NCBI RefSeq assembly: GCF_018598175.1 | Contig: NZ_JAHESE010000018.1 | Span: forward strand, 1-64,000 | DNA length: 64,000 nucleotides | Direction: 5' to 3' | From: Dawidia cretensis | Lineage (GTDB): Bacteria > Bacteroidota > Bacteroidia > Cytophagales > Cyclobacteriaceae | Shown here: piece after piece, positions 1 through 7,756 of the stretch | Position numbering within the stretch: position 1 is the stretch's first letter | How the letters are laid out: every line of letters begins with the position of its first letter | Translations under genes and position numbers: made by a program | The notes under the pieces: model-generated | What the model saw: the letters and a program-made list of their open reading frames with translations, nothing else | What the model was told of the DNA's origin: nothing | Database searches by the model: none

Positions 1-408
1 CTCCGAACCTTCTTCGTTTTCTTTTATTTCTTCGATCGTAGGGATTTCTTTCTCTTCCACGATTTCGTTATCGGTCAGCTTGGGCTGGAGATATTTAATG
101 ATGGTTTTTACCGGGGGCGGAATGTTCACCTGCGGGGGCGGCGGTGTGTTCTGAATCGGCGGGGGCGGTGCCAGATCGGTATATTTTACCGTCTTCAGCA
201 CGGGTATAACCTCATCGCTTTGTGATTCGAACAGTTCTACAATTTTCGGGTACGCCAATACCAGCGCAGCCGTAATCAATGTAATAATCGCTGCCAGCAG
301 GACATGCTTGGAATACGAACGACGGTTCTCGTACGCTCCGTAATCCTTGTTGCGGTATTCGAAGACAATGTCTTCCCACCGCTGCGGTGTCAATTGTTCT
401 GCTTTCAT
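1..408 (-). CDS. tonB: TonB energy transducer, N-terminal part (runs off left edge)
   Basis: The 136 visible residues start with a short cytoplasmic stretch (MKAEQLTPQRWEDIVFEYRN), then one membrane segment at about residues 36-54, then a proline-rich spacer (PPPPIQNTPPPPQ) and an acidic region. This is the usual N-terminal plan of TonB proteins, which carry proton-motive energy from ExbB/ExbD to outer-membrane receptors such as SusC-type transporters. The C-terminal receptor-contacting domain lies outside the window. The ATG at 406-408 overlaps the stop of the upstream exbD gene as ATGA, which indicates translational coupling and makes the start secure. It is the last visible gene of an exbB-exbD-exbD-tonB operon. 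Confidence 0.88.
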   Translation of the reverse strand, partial: MKAEQLTPQRWEDIVFEYRNKDYGAYENRRSYSKHVLLAAIITLITAALVLAYPKIVELFESQSDEVIPVLKTVKYTDLAPPPPIQNTPPPPQVNIPPPVKTIIKYLQPKLTDNEIVEEKEIPTIEEIKENEEGSE

Positions 409-917
409 AGATTCGATTCTTTTACTAACTCCTTATCCGTGTCCGTTATCTTCACCAACGCGTATCGCTGCATGTTCGTGATGTTCATCTCGTCGAGAAT
501 GTCCACCATGTTTTTGTAGCGCGAATCATCACCAGGCTTGATCAACAGGATCATACCGGGAATTTCGGCGGCTTGCTTCAACAATATTTTACGGATACCG
601 TTTGCTGAAAAGTCAGTCACTTCCAGTTTCGGGTCTGTGATGCCGTGGTACCAATAGATTTTGTCATTGGAGCCCAGGATCAGCGTCACTACTTTCTTCT
701 CGTTCACTTCGGGAAGTTTGTCCTCCTCTTTGGGTTTCTCAGGCATGGTAATCTCCATCGTCTGAGGCTTGCTGAACGTCGTGGTCAGCATGAAGAAGGT
801 AAGCAACAGGAAGGCCAAATCCACCATTGGCGTCATGTCGATTTTGGTCGACATTTTCTTGGCCCGGACTTTACCGCCTTTCTTACCACCTCCACCACCT
901 TGTTGTATTTCTGCCAT
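405..917 (-). CDS. exbD: ExbD/TolR family biopolymer transport protein (second copy)
   Basis: This 170-residue protein has a Gly/Lys-rich cytoplasmic N-terminus, one membrane helix at about residues 30-50 (motif DMTPMVDLAFLLLTFFML) and a periplasmic domain. The aspartate in MVDLAF (D32) corresponds to the ion-pathway Asp of the ExbD/TolR family. ExbD forms the proton channel with ExbB and drives TonB. It lies 21 nt behind the first exbD copy and overlaps tonB by 4 nt. Two tandem exbD genes between exbB and tonB are common in Bacteroidota, so the pair is expected and not a recent duplication. Confidence 0.92.
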   Translation of the reverse strand: MAEIQQGGGGGKKGGKVRAKKMSTKIDMTPMVDLAFLLLTFFMLTTTFSKPQTMEITMPEKPKEEDKLPEVNEKKVVTLILGSNDKIYWYHGITDPKLEVTDFSANGIRKILLKQAAEIPGMILLIKPGDDSRYKNMVDILDEMNITNMQRYALVKITDTDKELVKESNL

Positions 918-938
918 TGCTTCTTTTGAATTTAATGG

Positions 939-1544
939 TTACGAAGGTTTCTTAGTCATTTCCATGTTCGTGATCAGGTTGAACCGGTTGACTTTATTGT
1001 CAATCAGTGTATTGACCACTTTCTCCACGATCGGGTAGCTCGAGTCCGAGTCGCCCTTGATCGCAATGCGCACCTTTTGGTTGGCCATCCGCGAAAATAT
1101 GATCCAATCTTTCAATTGATTGTTCGCCGAGTCCACCGGTATTCCCGGCTGCGTCACATTTTTACGCTCCTCTGGTCCCATGTTGATAAACTCTTTCAGG
1201 TTGCCGATCGGCAGCCCGAACGTAGACATTACAGCAAAGCGGGATATCTCCTGATCGGAGAAGCTAACGCCATAACGCTCACCCATGCTTCTCAACAGCT
1301 CCTGGCGAGTGTATTTACCGTCCAGGGTGAAATATACCTTGCCGTCTTTCGATACGGTGATCAACATAATGTCGGTCTCCGGCATTTTAATCTCCGAAAC
1401 AGACGAAGGCATATCAACAGTTACTGGCTCGTCGGGACGGGCTGTCGCTGTCAGCATGAAGAATGTTACCAACAGGAACCCCAAATCCACCAATGGCGTC
1501 ATATCCATCGACGGTGGTACTCTATGTACTTTTGATTTAGGCAT
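939..1544 (-). CDS. exbD: ExbD/TolR family biopolymer transport protein (first copy)
   Basis: At 201 residues this copy is longer than its downstream partner. It has the membrane motif DMTPLVDLGFLLVTFFML at about residues 14-31, with the conserved Asp at D20. A roughly 160-residue periplasmic region follows, with extra sequence in its middle compared with the 170-residue copy. It sits 31 nt after exbB in the same direction. The different periplasmic domains suggest that the two ExbD proteins form a hetero-assembly or serve different TonB partners, which is inference. The ATG at 1542-1544 gives a normal family N-terminus. Confidence 0.92.
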   Translation of the reverse strand: MPKSKVHRVPPSMDMTPLVDLGFLLVTFFMLTATARPDEPVTVDMPSSVSEIKMPETDIMLITVSKDGKVYFTLDGKYTRQELLRSMGERYGVSFSDQEISRFAVMSTFGLPIGNLKEFINMGPEERKNVTQPGIPVDSANNQLKDWIIFSRMANQKVRIAIKGDSDSSYPIVEKVVNTLIDNKVNRFNLITNMEMTKKPS

Positions 1545-1575
1545 ACCTTATAGTATTTAGTTAATGTTTAAAGGA

Positions 1576-2406
1576 CTAGTGCTTTCCTTGTTGCGTAGCA
1601 GTGAAGTTCTGCACAATGCTGAAACCAGCTTCGTCAATACCGTGTGTCAGGGCGTCGATCTTGCTGGTGAACAGGTTATAGAAAATGATCGCAAGGGCTG
1701 AAGTTCCTACACCAAGGGCCGTATTGATAAGCGCCTCAGAGATACCAGTGGCCAGACCTACCGAGTCAGGAGCACCTGCCTGCGCCATCGACGAGAAGGC
1801 CTTGATCATACCCAATACAGTACCCAGCAGACCCAACAGCGTGGCAACCGAAGCCACCGTTGCAAAAATCACCAGGTTCTTTTCCAGCATTGGCATTTCA
1901 AGCTGCGTTGTTTCTTCGATATCCTTCTGGATCATCGTAACCTTCTTCTCCAGTTCGATGCTGCTGTTGTTTGACAGCTCATTGTATTTCAACAAACCGG
2001 CTTTCACTACGTTGGCTACAGAACCTTTTTGTTTGTCGCACTCAGCAACAGCTTGCGTGATGCTGCCACCGGCTACCAACAGACGAATGCGCTGAATGAA
2101 AGCCTTTACGTTACCTTTGCCCTTAGCGCGGCTGAGGGTAAAAGCACGCTCGATAGCAAATGTGAAAACCATCAACAAAAGCGCGATCGCGAGCGGCACC
2201 AGGTAGCCACCTTTATAGAAAATGCCCAGGAAGTTTCCTTCTATTGGGTGGTTGGTCGGATCTCCACCTACGAAGTTGGCAGGATTTCCAAGTACAAAGT
2301 GCCAGATGAGAATCCCAATGATAATCTCGATAAAGATCACAGCCGCCGCAAATCCAGACTTCAGGCTCTCAGATAAGGATGAAGAAGATGATTGTTGAGT
2401 TTTCAT
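1576..2406 (-). CDS. exbB: ExbB/TolQ/MotA family proton channel
   Basis: This 276-residue membrane protein is the first gene of the Ton operon. Hydrophobic segments lie at about residues 20-42, 68-90, 175-200 and 215-240. The MotA/TolQ/ExbB channel domain occupies the C-terminal half, including a TM segment rich in Gly/Thr/Val around LLGLLGTVLGMIKAF. The Ser-rich N-terminus and additional N-terminal helix are usual for Bacteroidota ExbB. It forms the pentameric scaffold around the ExbD dimer and couples proton flow to TonB. About 100 AT-rich bases separate it from the dedA gene upstream, so the operon promoter probably lies there. Confidence 0.93.
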   Translation of the reverse strand: MKTQQSSSSSLSESLKSGFAAAVIFIEIIIGILIWHFVLGNPANFVGGDPTNHPIEGNFLGIFYKGGYLVPLAIALLLMVFTFAIERAFTLSRAKGKGNVKAFIQRIRLLVAGGSITQAVAECDKQKGSVANVVKAGLLKYNELSNNSSIELEKKVTMIQKDIEETTQLEMPMLEKNLVIFATVASVATLLGLLGTVLGMIKAFSSMAQAGAPDSVGLATGISEALINTALGVGTSALAIIFYNLFTSKIDALTHGIDEAGFSIVQNFTATQQGKH

Positions 2407-2507
2407 AGTTTAAAGTAAATTGTTGATAGTTTAAAGTTTAGGAAAAATTTGCGCTATTATATTAATTCTTGAGCGTTTAAATAGTCACTGATCATATTAA
2501 ATATTCT

Positions 2508-3155
2508 TCAATTTTGATCTGAATTTTGTTTTCCGGCCATATTCCGCTGTCTCAGCCACGATACTACAAGAGGAATGGTCGTTATTAAAATCATGCCCGC
2601 CACAATAAGCTCCAGGTGATCGATTATCGCCGGAAACCGTTTTCCAAGCAAGTGTCCCGCCAGCACCATGACAACTATCCAGACCGCAGCCCCTACAAAG
2701 TTGAAAAAAAAGAATCTCCCAAAGGCTATACGTACCATACCCGCCAGGATCGGTACAAACGTTCGCACCACCGGCAGGAACCGACCCAGCACAAAAGCCA
2801 TCATACCATACTTCTGATAAAACTCCTGAGCCATGTCTAAATATCTCTTCTTATAGAAGAAATTTTCACGTCTATTTTTTAAGTACCGCTGGGACCACCG
2901 GCCGAACCCATACCCTACCGTTGTGCCAGCCGTCGCCACGACGACCAACATGACGATCAACAGCCATATGGACATCTCAAATTGCGACTCGCACAATATT
3001 CCCGCAATGAACAGCAACGAATCTCCCGGTAAAAAAAAACCAAAGAACAATCCTGTCTCGGCGAAGATGATGAAGAGCAACAACGCTACTCCCCCAAACC
3101 GAATAATGGCCTCCGGATTAAACAAGTCTACAAAAGGCAAAATGGCTGAAATCAT
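2508..3155 (-). CDS. DedA family membrane protein
   Basis: The 215-residue polytopic protein carries the two DedA signatures: an early E...FFLPGDS...AG stretch (residues about 33-52) and GRFLPVVRTFVPILAG (124-139) with the conserved Arg and Pro residues. DedA/VTT-fold proteins act as lipid flippases, for example recycling undecaprenyl phosphate or phosphatidylethanolamine; which lipid this one moves cannot be told from sequence. The length matches the family. It is a single gene, with no tight link to the Ton operon downstream of it. Confidence 0.9.
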   Translation of the reverse strand: MISAILPFVDLFNPEAIIRFGGVALLLFIIFAETGLFFGFFLPGDSLLFIAGILCESQFEMSIWLLIVMLVVVATAGTTVGYGFGRWSQRYLKNRRENFFYKKRYLDMAQEFYQKYGMMAFVLGRFLPVVRTFVPILAGMVRIAFGRFFFFNFVGAAVWIVVMVLAGHLLGKRFPAIIDHLELIVAGMILITTIPLVVSWLRQRNMAGKQNSDQN

Positions 3156-3279
3156 AGCGGCCGGGCTAATACTCGCTTAGCCTAATCGTTTAAAGCGTAA
3201 GATTATTGAGCTGGGACGGGGATCTGTCAAACCGAAAGATCTCCCCGGCGATAAGTCGTGATACGGTAAACGTATAGCA

Positions 3280-3627
3280 TTACGGGGCATTGTCCGTTGC
3301 CGTCACATAAAATATACTCCGTTCAAAATGACTTACGGTCAGGGCCTTGCTCAACGCAAGGACTGCATTTGATAAGTCGCATGCAAAGGGTGGGAACAAA
3401 CCGGAAGCGAGCGGGAACTTCGACAACACCTGGTCGCAGGGGTGCGACGAGAAATGGTTACGAAGGGTGATCTCGTGAAACGAAAGAACACTTTTCAGCG
3501 GCATATCCCCCGTGTCGGTGGGCTGCTGCGATAAGGCGCCTTGTGAATAAACAAAGATAAAAACGAGCATCAGAGCCTCTAAAAAGAGCCCCGCTACAGG
3601 TTTAAATTTTGCCATTTCACTTTTCAT
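3280..3627 (-). CDS. Small secreted protein of unknown function
   Basis: From the ATG at 3625-3627 the reading frame encodes 115 residues beginning MKSEMAKFKPVAGLFLEALM, a convincing signal peptide ending near SQGALSQQ. The mature part has two Cys and no family I recognise. A longer frame back to 3678 exists, but the internal ATG gives the better signal peptide. On the minus strand a TACATTTG element (3643-3636), matching the Bacteroidota -7 consensus TAnnTTTG, lies 8 nt before this ATG, which supports both the gene and the start. It could still be a chance frame. Confidence 0.5.
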   Translation of the reverse strand: MKSEMAKFKPVAGLFLEALMLVFIFVYSQGALSQQPTDTGDMPLKSVLSFHEITLRNHFSSHPCDQVLSKFPLASGLFPPFACDLSNAVLALSKALTVSHFERSIFYVTATDNAP

Positions 3628-4096
3628 GGTTCGGGCAAATGTAATCGAAAATTTTCCAGGAAACGGTCGTGAACCCAATTAAATGTTACGAACGGTTGCC
3701 TTTTTGAACGTTTTTCGCTGTTTTGAGGTACTTTCCGAAAACGTATGCGGTAATCTTGCAGGGCCTCCCAAAACACTCAGATCCCCTGGTTTTCAATATT
3801 TTACTAAAAAATGTAACCCACCAATACTCTATCGGCCGATAGGAGAAATTACATACGCACGTTTTTACACAGAACATGCTTTTGTGCCCGCAAACAGTCG
3901 CGTTTTCCATCACACGAACACACAGAACCGAGAGCAAGAGCCGGAAACCAGAGTGAGTGTGAGAACGAGCGCAAAACAGGTATCGGTTGCTGGCAAGTCT
4001 GCCGCCCCGCGCAACACACAAAACATTCCGTGTAGGCCACATCCCGAACTAACCATTATATTTGCCCCCTGAATTATTAAAAACAAACTAGAATCT
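3628..4096. other. Intergenic region upstream of prfB
   Basis: These 469 bases separate the divergent small secreted protein and prfB. I see a TATATTTG element at 4057-4064 that fits the Bacteroidota -7 box and would give prfB a short leader; no convincing -33 TTTG lies at the right distance. A 14-mer, AGAGTGAGTGTGAG (3950-3963), recurs at 52173-52186 in another intergenic stretch. I see no open frame that looks like a gene. Confidence 0.5.
4057..4064 (+). promoter_or_regulatory. Probable -7 promoter element for prfB
   Basis: TATATTTG matches the Bacteroidota sigma-ABfr -7 consensus TAnnTTTG and sits 32 nt before the prfB ATG. The -33 half is not clear. Confidence 0.45.
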
Positions 4097-5195
4097 ATGA
4101 CAACTGAACAGTTGAAAGATTTGAAGGCTCGTGTTAGCGCCTTGAGGAGGTATCTTTGACTACGATCGTAAGGCGCTCGAAGTAAAAGACGAAGAACTCA
4201 TCACCCAACAGGCCGACTTCTGGAACAATCCCAAGCAGGCCGAAGTGATGTTAAAAAATATCCGCATCAAAAAGGTCTGGACCGATGCCTTCGAAAACGT
4301 GTCGAAGCTCATGGACGACCTGGAAGTGCTGCAGGAATTCCATTTGGCCGGCGACGTAGGCGAAGACGAGCTCGACCGCGAGTACGACAAAGCTGCCCGT
4401 GCCATCGAAGAGCTGGAATTCAAAAAAATGCTGAGCAAGGAAGAAGACCAGCTCAGTGCCGTCGTCGAGATCAACCCCGGTGCCGGTGGTACCGAAAGCA
4501 ACGATTGGGCCGACATGCTCAACCGTATGTATATCATGTGGGGCGAAAAGGCCGGCTACACCGTATCGCAGATCGACTACCAAAGCGGCGAAGTGGCCGG
4601 GATCAAATCTGCCACGCTCGAGATCGAAGGCCCCTTTGCCTATGGCAAGCTCAAGGCCGAGATCGGCGTACACCGCCTGGTGCGCATCTCACCCTACGAC
4701 TCCAACCAACGACGGCATACCTCGTTTGCTTCGATTTTTGTCTACCCCAAGGTAGACGACTCGATTCAGATAGAAGTAAACCCGGCCGACGTCGAGATCC
4801 AGACATCACGCTCGGGCGGTGCCGGCGGTCAGAACGTTAACAAGGTAGAGACCAAGGTACAGCTCACGCACAAACCGTCGGGCATCGTGATCGTATGCCA
4901 GGTAGAACGCTCACAGCATGCTAACCGCGAACGCGCCATGCAGATGCTGAAGTCAAAGTTATACCAGGTGGAGATGGAAAAGCGCCACGCTGAACGCGAC
5001 AAGATCGAAGCCGGCAAGATGAAGATCGACTTCGGCTCGCAGATCCGGAACTACGTGCTTCATCCCTATAAACTTGTGAAAGATGCCCGCACCGGCATGG
5101 AGCGTCACGACGCACAGAATGTACTCGACGGCGACCTCGACGATTTTATAAAAGCATTCCTTCTCGGTGCACAAGAAACCAGCGTTGAACAATAG
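4097..5195 (+). CDS. prfB: Peptide chain release factor 2, with programmed +1 frameshift
   Basis: The gene starts at ATG 4097 and meets an in-frame TGA at 4157-4159 after 20 codons. The site reads AGGAGGTATCTTTGAC: an internal Shine-Dalgarno, then CTT-TGA-C. This is the classical RF2 autoregulatory site, where low RF2 lets the ribosome slip from CTT to TTT and continue at GAC (4158). The product, join(4097..4156,4158..5195), is 365 residues, the normal RF2 length. It carries the GGQ peptidyl-hydrolysis motif in [18 protein letters not shown] and the stop-codon-reading tripeptide as SPY in [17 protein letters not shown], where Enterobacteria have SPF. It terminates translation at UGA and UAA. 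Automatic callers may wrongly start it at 4245. Confidence 0.97.
4145..4160 (+). promoter_or_regulatory. prfB +1 recoding site
   Basis: AGGAGG (4145-4150), a 3-nt spacer TAT, then CTT TGA C. The Shine-Dalgarno-like hexamer close to the slippery CTT-TGA is what stimulates the +1 shift in known prfB genes. Confidence 0.95.
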
Positions 5196-6438
5196 TTCTT
5201 CCGCGGTCCCCGACCGCTCTTCTATTATTGAACCTCCCGCCGCCGTCTCTACACCGGAGTCGGCGGCAGGCCTGGGCACACCCCGGGTCTACACGCGCCA
5301 GTTCTGGCTGGTCTGCCTCAGCTCACTGCTGTTCTTCTCCAGCTTCAACATGATCATTCCCGAGCTCCCCGCGTACCTCACGGAGCTTGGCGGTGCCGAT
5401 TACAAAGGATTGATCATCTCGCTTTTCGCACTCACCGCCATGATCTCGCGTCCATTCAGCGGCCGCCTGGCCGACACCCTCGGACGCGTTCCGGTCATGG
5501 TCGTCGGCTCGGTGGTATGTTGTCTGTGCAGCCTGGTATATCCCGTACTTACTTCTATCGCGGGCTTTCTGTTGCTGCGCCTCGTACATGGCTTTTCCAC
5601 GGGCTTCACGCCCACGGGGCAGACGGCCTATCTTTCCGATATTATTCCGGCGCACCGGCGCGGCGAGGCCATGGGGTTATTAGGCACCGCAGGCTCCGTT
5701 GGTTCGGCGGCAGGTCCCGCGCTGGGTGGTACACTGGCCAACCACTTCGGGTTGAACGTGATGTTTTACTGCTCGTCGTCGTTTGCCATTCTCTCGATTA
5801 TCATCCTGATCGGCATTCGCGACACCGTCGCTAAAAAACATAGCTTCCACCCCCGCCTGTTAAAAGTACGCCGGGAGGATCTGTTTGAACCGCGTGTGCT
5901 GACGCCGGCGATTATTATGGCGCTTATTGCATATGCATACGGTGCTATCTTTACATTACTGCCCGACTTAGGAGGACAGTTCGATGTACGGAACAAAGGG
6001 CTGTTATTTTCGTATTTTACAGTAGCATCGCTGCTGGTTCGGTTGCTGGGTGGTAAAGCCTCCGATCGCTTTGGCCGGCGGGCTGTGTTGCGTGTGTCGG
6101 CAACCTTCATCGCTATCGCTATGCTTATCATCGCCTTTGCCGACAGTCGCTACATGCTGATTGCCGGTGTCGTCGTGTATGGCTTTGCGCAAGGCATCAC
6201 CTCGCCCACGTTGCTGGCGTGGGCTGCGGACCTGGCACATCCTACCCACCGCGGCCGGGGCATGGCCTCTTTATATATCTCGATGGAGCTGGGTATCTTA
6301 CTCGGAGCATTGGCATCTGGATGGCTATACGGCAACGAGCCCGCCAACACGACGCTCACCTTTTGCGTATGCAGTGCCATGGCCGCCATGGCATGGATAT
6401 TTATAAACTTTAATCATACTCGAAAAAAAAAACCGTAA
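5167..6438 (+). CDS. MFS transporter, drug/sugar efflux type
   Basis: This protein of about 420 residues has twelve hydrophobic segments and the MFS loop 2-3 signature, here [16 protein letters not shown], with a second copy after TM8 ([14 protein letters not shown]). It therefore exports or imports a small solute; the substrate cannot be read from sequence. The frame opens with GTG at 5167, overlapping the prfB end by 29 nt; TTG at 5185 is an alternative, and there is no ATG before the first membrane segment. The Ser/Pro-rich leader of about 40 residues is disordered and not conserved in MFS proteins. It is followed after 6 nt by a HAD hydrolase, so the three genes are likely co-transcribed. 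Confidence 0.85.
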   Translation: MHKKPALNNSSSAVPDRSSIIEPPAAVSTPESAAGLGTPRVYTRQFWLVCLSSLLFFSSFNMIIPELPAYLTELGGADYKGLIISLFALTAMISRPFSGRLADTLGRVPVMVVGSVVCCLCSLVYPVLTSIAGFLLLRLVHGFSTGFTPTGQTAYLSDIIPAHRRGEAMGLLGTAGSVGSAAGPALGGTLANHFGLNVMFYCSSSFAILSIIILIGIRDTVAKKHSFHPRLLKVRREDLFEPRVLTPAIIMALIAYAYGAIFTLLPDLGGQFDVRNKGLLFSYFTVASLLVRLLGGKASDRFGRRAVLRVSATFIAIAMLIIAFADSRYMLIAGVVVYGFAQGITSPTLLAWAADLAHPTHRGRGMASLYISMELGILLGALASGWLYGNEPANTTLTFCVCSAMAAMAWIFINFNHTRKKKP

Positions 6439-6444
6439 AGAACT

Positions 6445-7095
6445 ATGAAAGCATTCCTGTTTGACATGAACGGTACCATGATTGACGACATGCACTTTCA
6501 CCTCGACATCTGGTACGACGTGCTGACAAACGACCTGGGTGCGGGCCTGACCCGCGAGGAAGTACGCAGCCACATGTACGGCAAGAACGATGAGCTGCTC
6601 GCGCGTGTATTCGGCGTAGGCCGTTTTACCCCCGACGAAGTTGCCGCCATCTCCCAACGCAAAGAAGAAAAATACCAGGCCATCTATAAGCCACACCTCA
6701 CCCTGCTGCCCGGCCTCCACGACTTTCTCGAAAGCGCCTACCGCGCCAATATCCCCATGGCCATCGCCTCGGCGGCCATTCCCTTCAACATCGACTTTGT
6801 ACTCGACAACCTCGACATCCGCAAATACTTTAAAGCGGTGGTCAGCGCACACGACGTGTTCGAAAGCAAACCGCACCCCGAAGTATTTGAAAAAGCAGCG
6901 TCGCTTCTCGGCGTCGAGCCGCTGTCCTGTATCGTCTTTGAAGATGCCCCCAAAGGTGTAGAGGCCGCGTTGCGCGCCGGCATGAAAAGCGTCGTGCTCA
7001 CGACGATGCACAGCCAGGAAGAGTTTGCAGACCTCGGCAACATCATCACCTTCGCAAAAGATTATAAAGACCAGAACGTCATACGGCTCGTGTAG
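6445..7095 (+). CDS. HAD family hydrolase, beta-phosphoglucomutase-like
   Basis: The 216-residue protein has the HAD fold of the beta-phosphoglucomutase/phosphatase subgroup: motif I FDMNGTM (residues 6-12), an alpha-helical cap, motif II Ser/Thr region (AIASAA), a Lys-containing motif III (ESKPHPEVF) and motif IV EDAPKGVEAA. It should act on a sugar phosphate or similar phosphomonoester. The usual DxD of motif I is DxN here (D7, N9): the nucleophile is kept, but the acid/base Asp is Asn. This could change the reaction or slow it. The start ATG is 6 nt after the MFS stop. Confidence 0.85.
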   Translation: MKAFLFDMNGTMIDDMHFHLDIWYDVLTNDLGAGLTREEVRSHMYGKNDELLARVFGVGRFTPDEVAAISQRKEEKYQAIYKPHLTLLPGLHDFLESAYRANIPMAIASAAIPFNIDFVLDNLDIRKYFKAVVSAHDVFESKPHPEVFEKAASLLGVEPLSCIVFEDAPKGVEAALRAGMKSVVLTTMHSQEEFADLGNIITFAKDYKDQNVIRLV

Positions 7096-7117
7096 TAACG
7101 CCAAGCCTGTACACCAT

Positions 7118-7155
7118 AAAAAAAGGCGTGGAAGCAATTGCTCCACGCCTTTTTA
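7118..7155. terminator. Bidirectional rho-independent terminator
   Basis: A hairpin with arms GGCGTGGA / TCCACGCC is flanked by an A-run on the left and a T-run on the right, so it can stop transcription from both the HAD gene (+) and the SUKH gene (-). Confidence 0.85.
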
Positions 7156-7200
7156 GTTATGAGAACTGCACGAATGATCGCATGGATTTCTACCCTCAGG

Positions 7201-7650
7201 TCAACCCAATCCGCGAGTAAGAAATTTATTATATTCTCCCTGCAAAAAATCAGCGAAGGAAACATTGAGCACCGCTACCGTAGGTCGGTCATTGATATCC
7301 ATGGCATATATTCCCGAATCGGACAATCCAGGCAGTACATAGAGAAAAGTGTCCTGAAACTTTAAGAAGGGTATAGCGTGATCCAGTTCAGACTCGAGAG
7401 AACCCTCCTCCTTATATTTATTGACCCAATCGAAAAACAAGTTCCTGATATACTCAAGTTCATCAAATCCATGATGGTGATATTCAGAAAACAGCACGGT
7501 CTTTCTACCCATAAGAAACAGGTACTCCCGGAACGAGTCGGGAAAAGACGTATTCAGCGTATGCTCCAGCGCAGCAATCTCCGCCGCCAGGCAACCCTCC
7601 GCCGCCTTTATTTTTGAGGGGTCTATAAAATTGAGATACTTCATCTCCAT
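7201..7650 (-). CDS. SMI1/KNR4 (SUKH) family protein
   Basis: The 149-residue protein has the SUKH pattern: an N-terminal helix with the xxEIxxLExxLxxxFPxxxREYLxxxG-type motif (here IAALEHTLNTSFPDSFREYL), a central strand region, and a C-terminal segment in which DSGIYAMDIND precedes a last helix (FADFLQGEYNKFL). SUKH proteins are often immunity proteins against secreted nuclease or other polymorphic toxins, but many stand alone with unknown partners. No toxin gene is visible nearby. Two nearly identical hairpins flank the gene at 7118-7155 and 7701-7740. It could also have a housekeeping role. Confidence 0.8.
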   Translation of the reverse strand: MEMKYLNFIDPSKIKAAEGCLAAEIAALEHTLNTSFPDSFREYLFLMGRKTVLFSEYHHHGFDELEYIRNLFFDWVNKYKEEGSLESELDHAIPFLKFQDTFLYVLPGLSDSGIYAMDINDRPTVAVLNVSFADFLQGEYNKFLTRGLG

Positions 7651-7700
7651 TGTTAGAATTTAAGCTTGGTCCCACTTCGGTCAAGTTAGGCCTTGCTGAT

Positions 7701-7740
7701 AAAAAAGGCGTGGAAGCAAATGCCTCCACGCCCTTTTTTA
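7701..7740. terminator. Rho-independent terminator, near copy of the one at 7118
   Basis: The hairpin GGCGTGGA...TCCACGCC with A- and T-runs differs from the 7118-7155 copy by few bases. It lies just downstream of the minus-strand secreted-protein gene and just upstream of the SUKH gene. Confidence 0.8.
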
Positions 7741-7756
7741 TAATATCAGCGTTGGA

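Noticed and set aside
405-1544. Two tandem exbD genes as a recent duplication
   Set aside because: The two copies differ strongly in length and sequence; tandem exbD is normal in this phylum.
4655-4760. SPY instead of SPF in the RF2 stop-codon-recognition loop
   Set aside because: As far as I remember, SPY is usual in Bacteroidota RF2, so I do not treat it as a defect.
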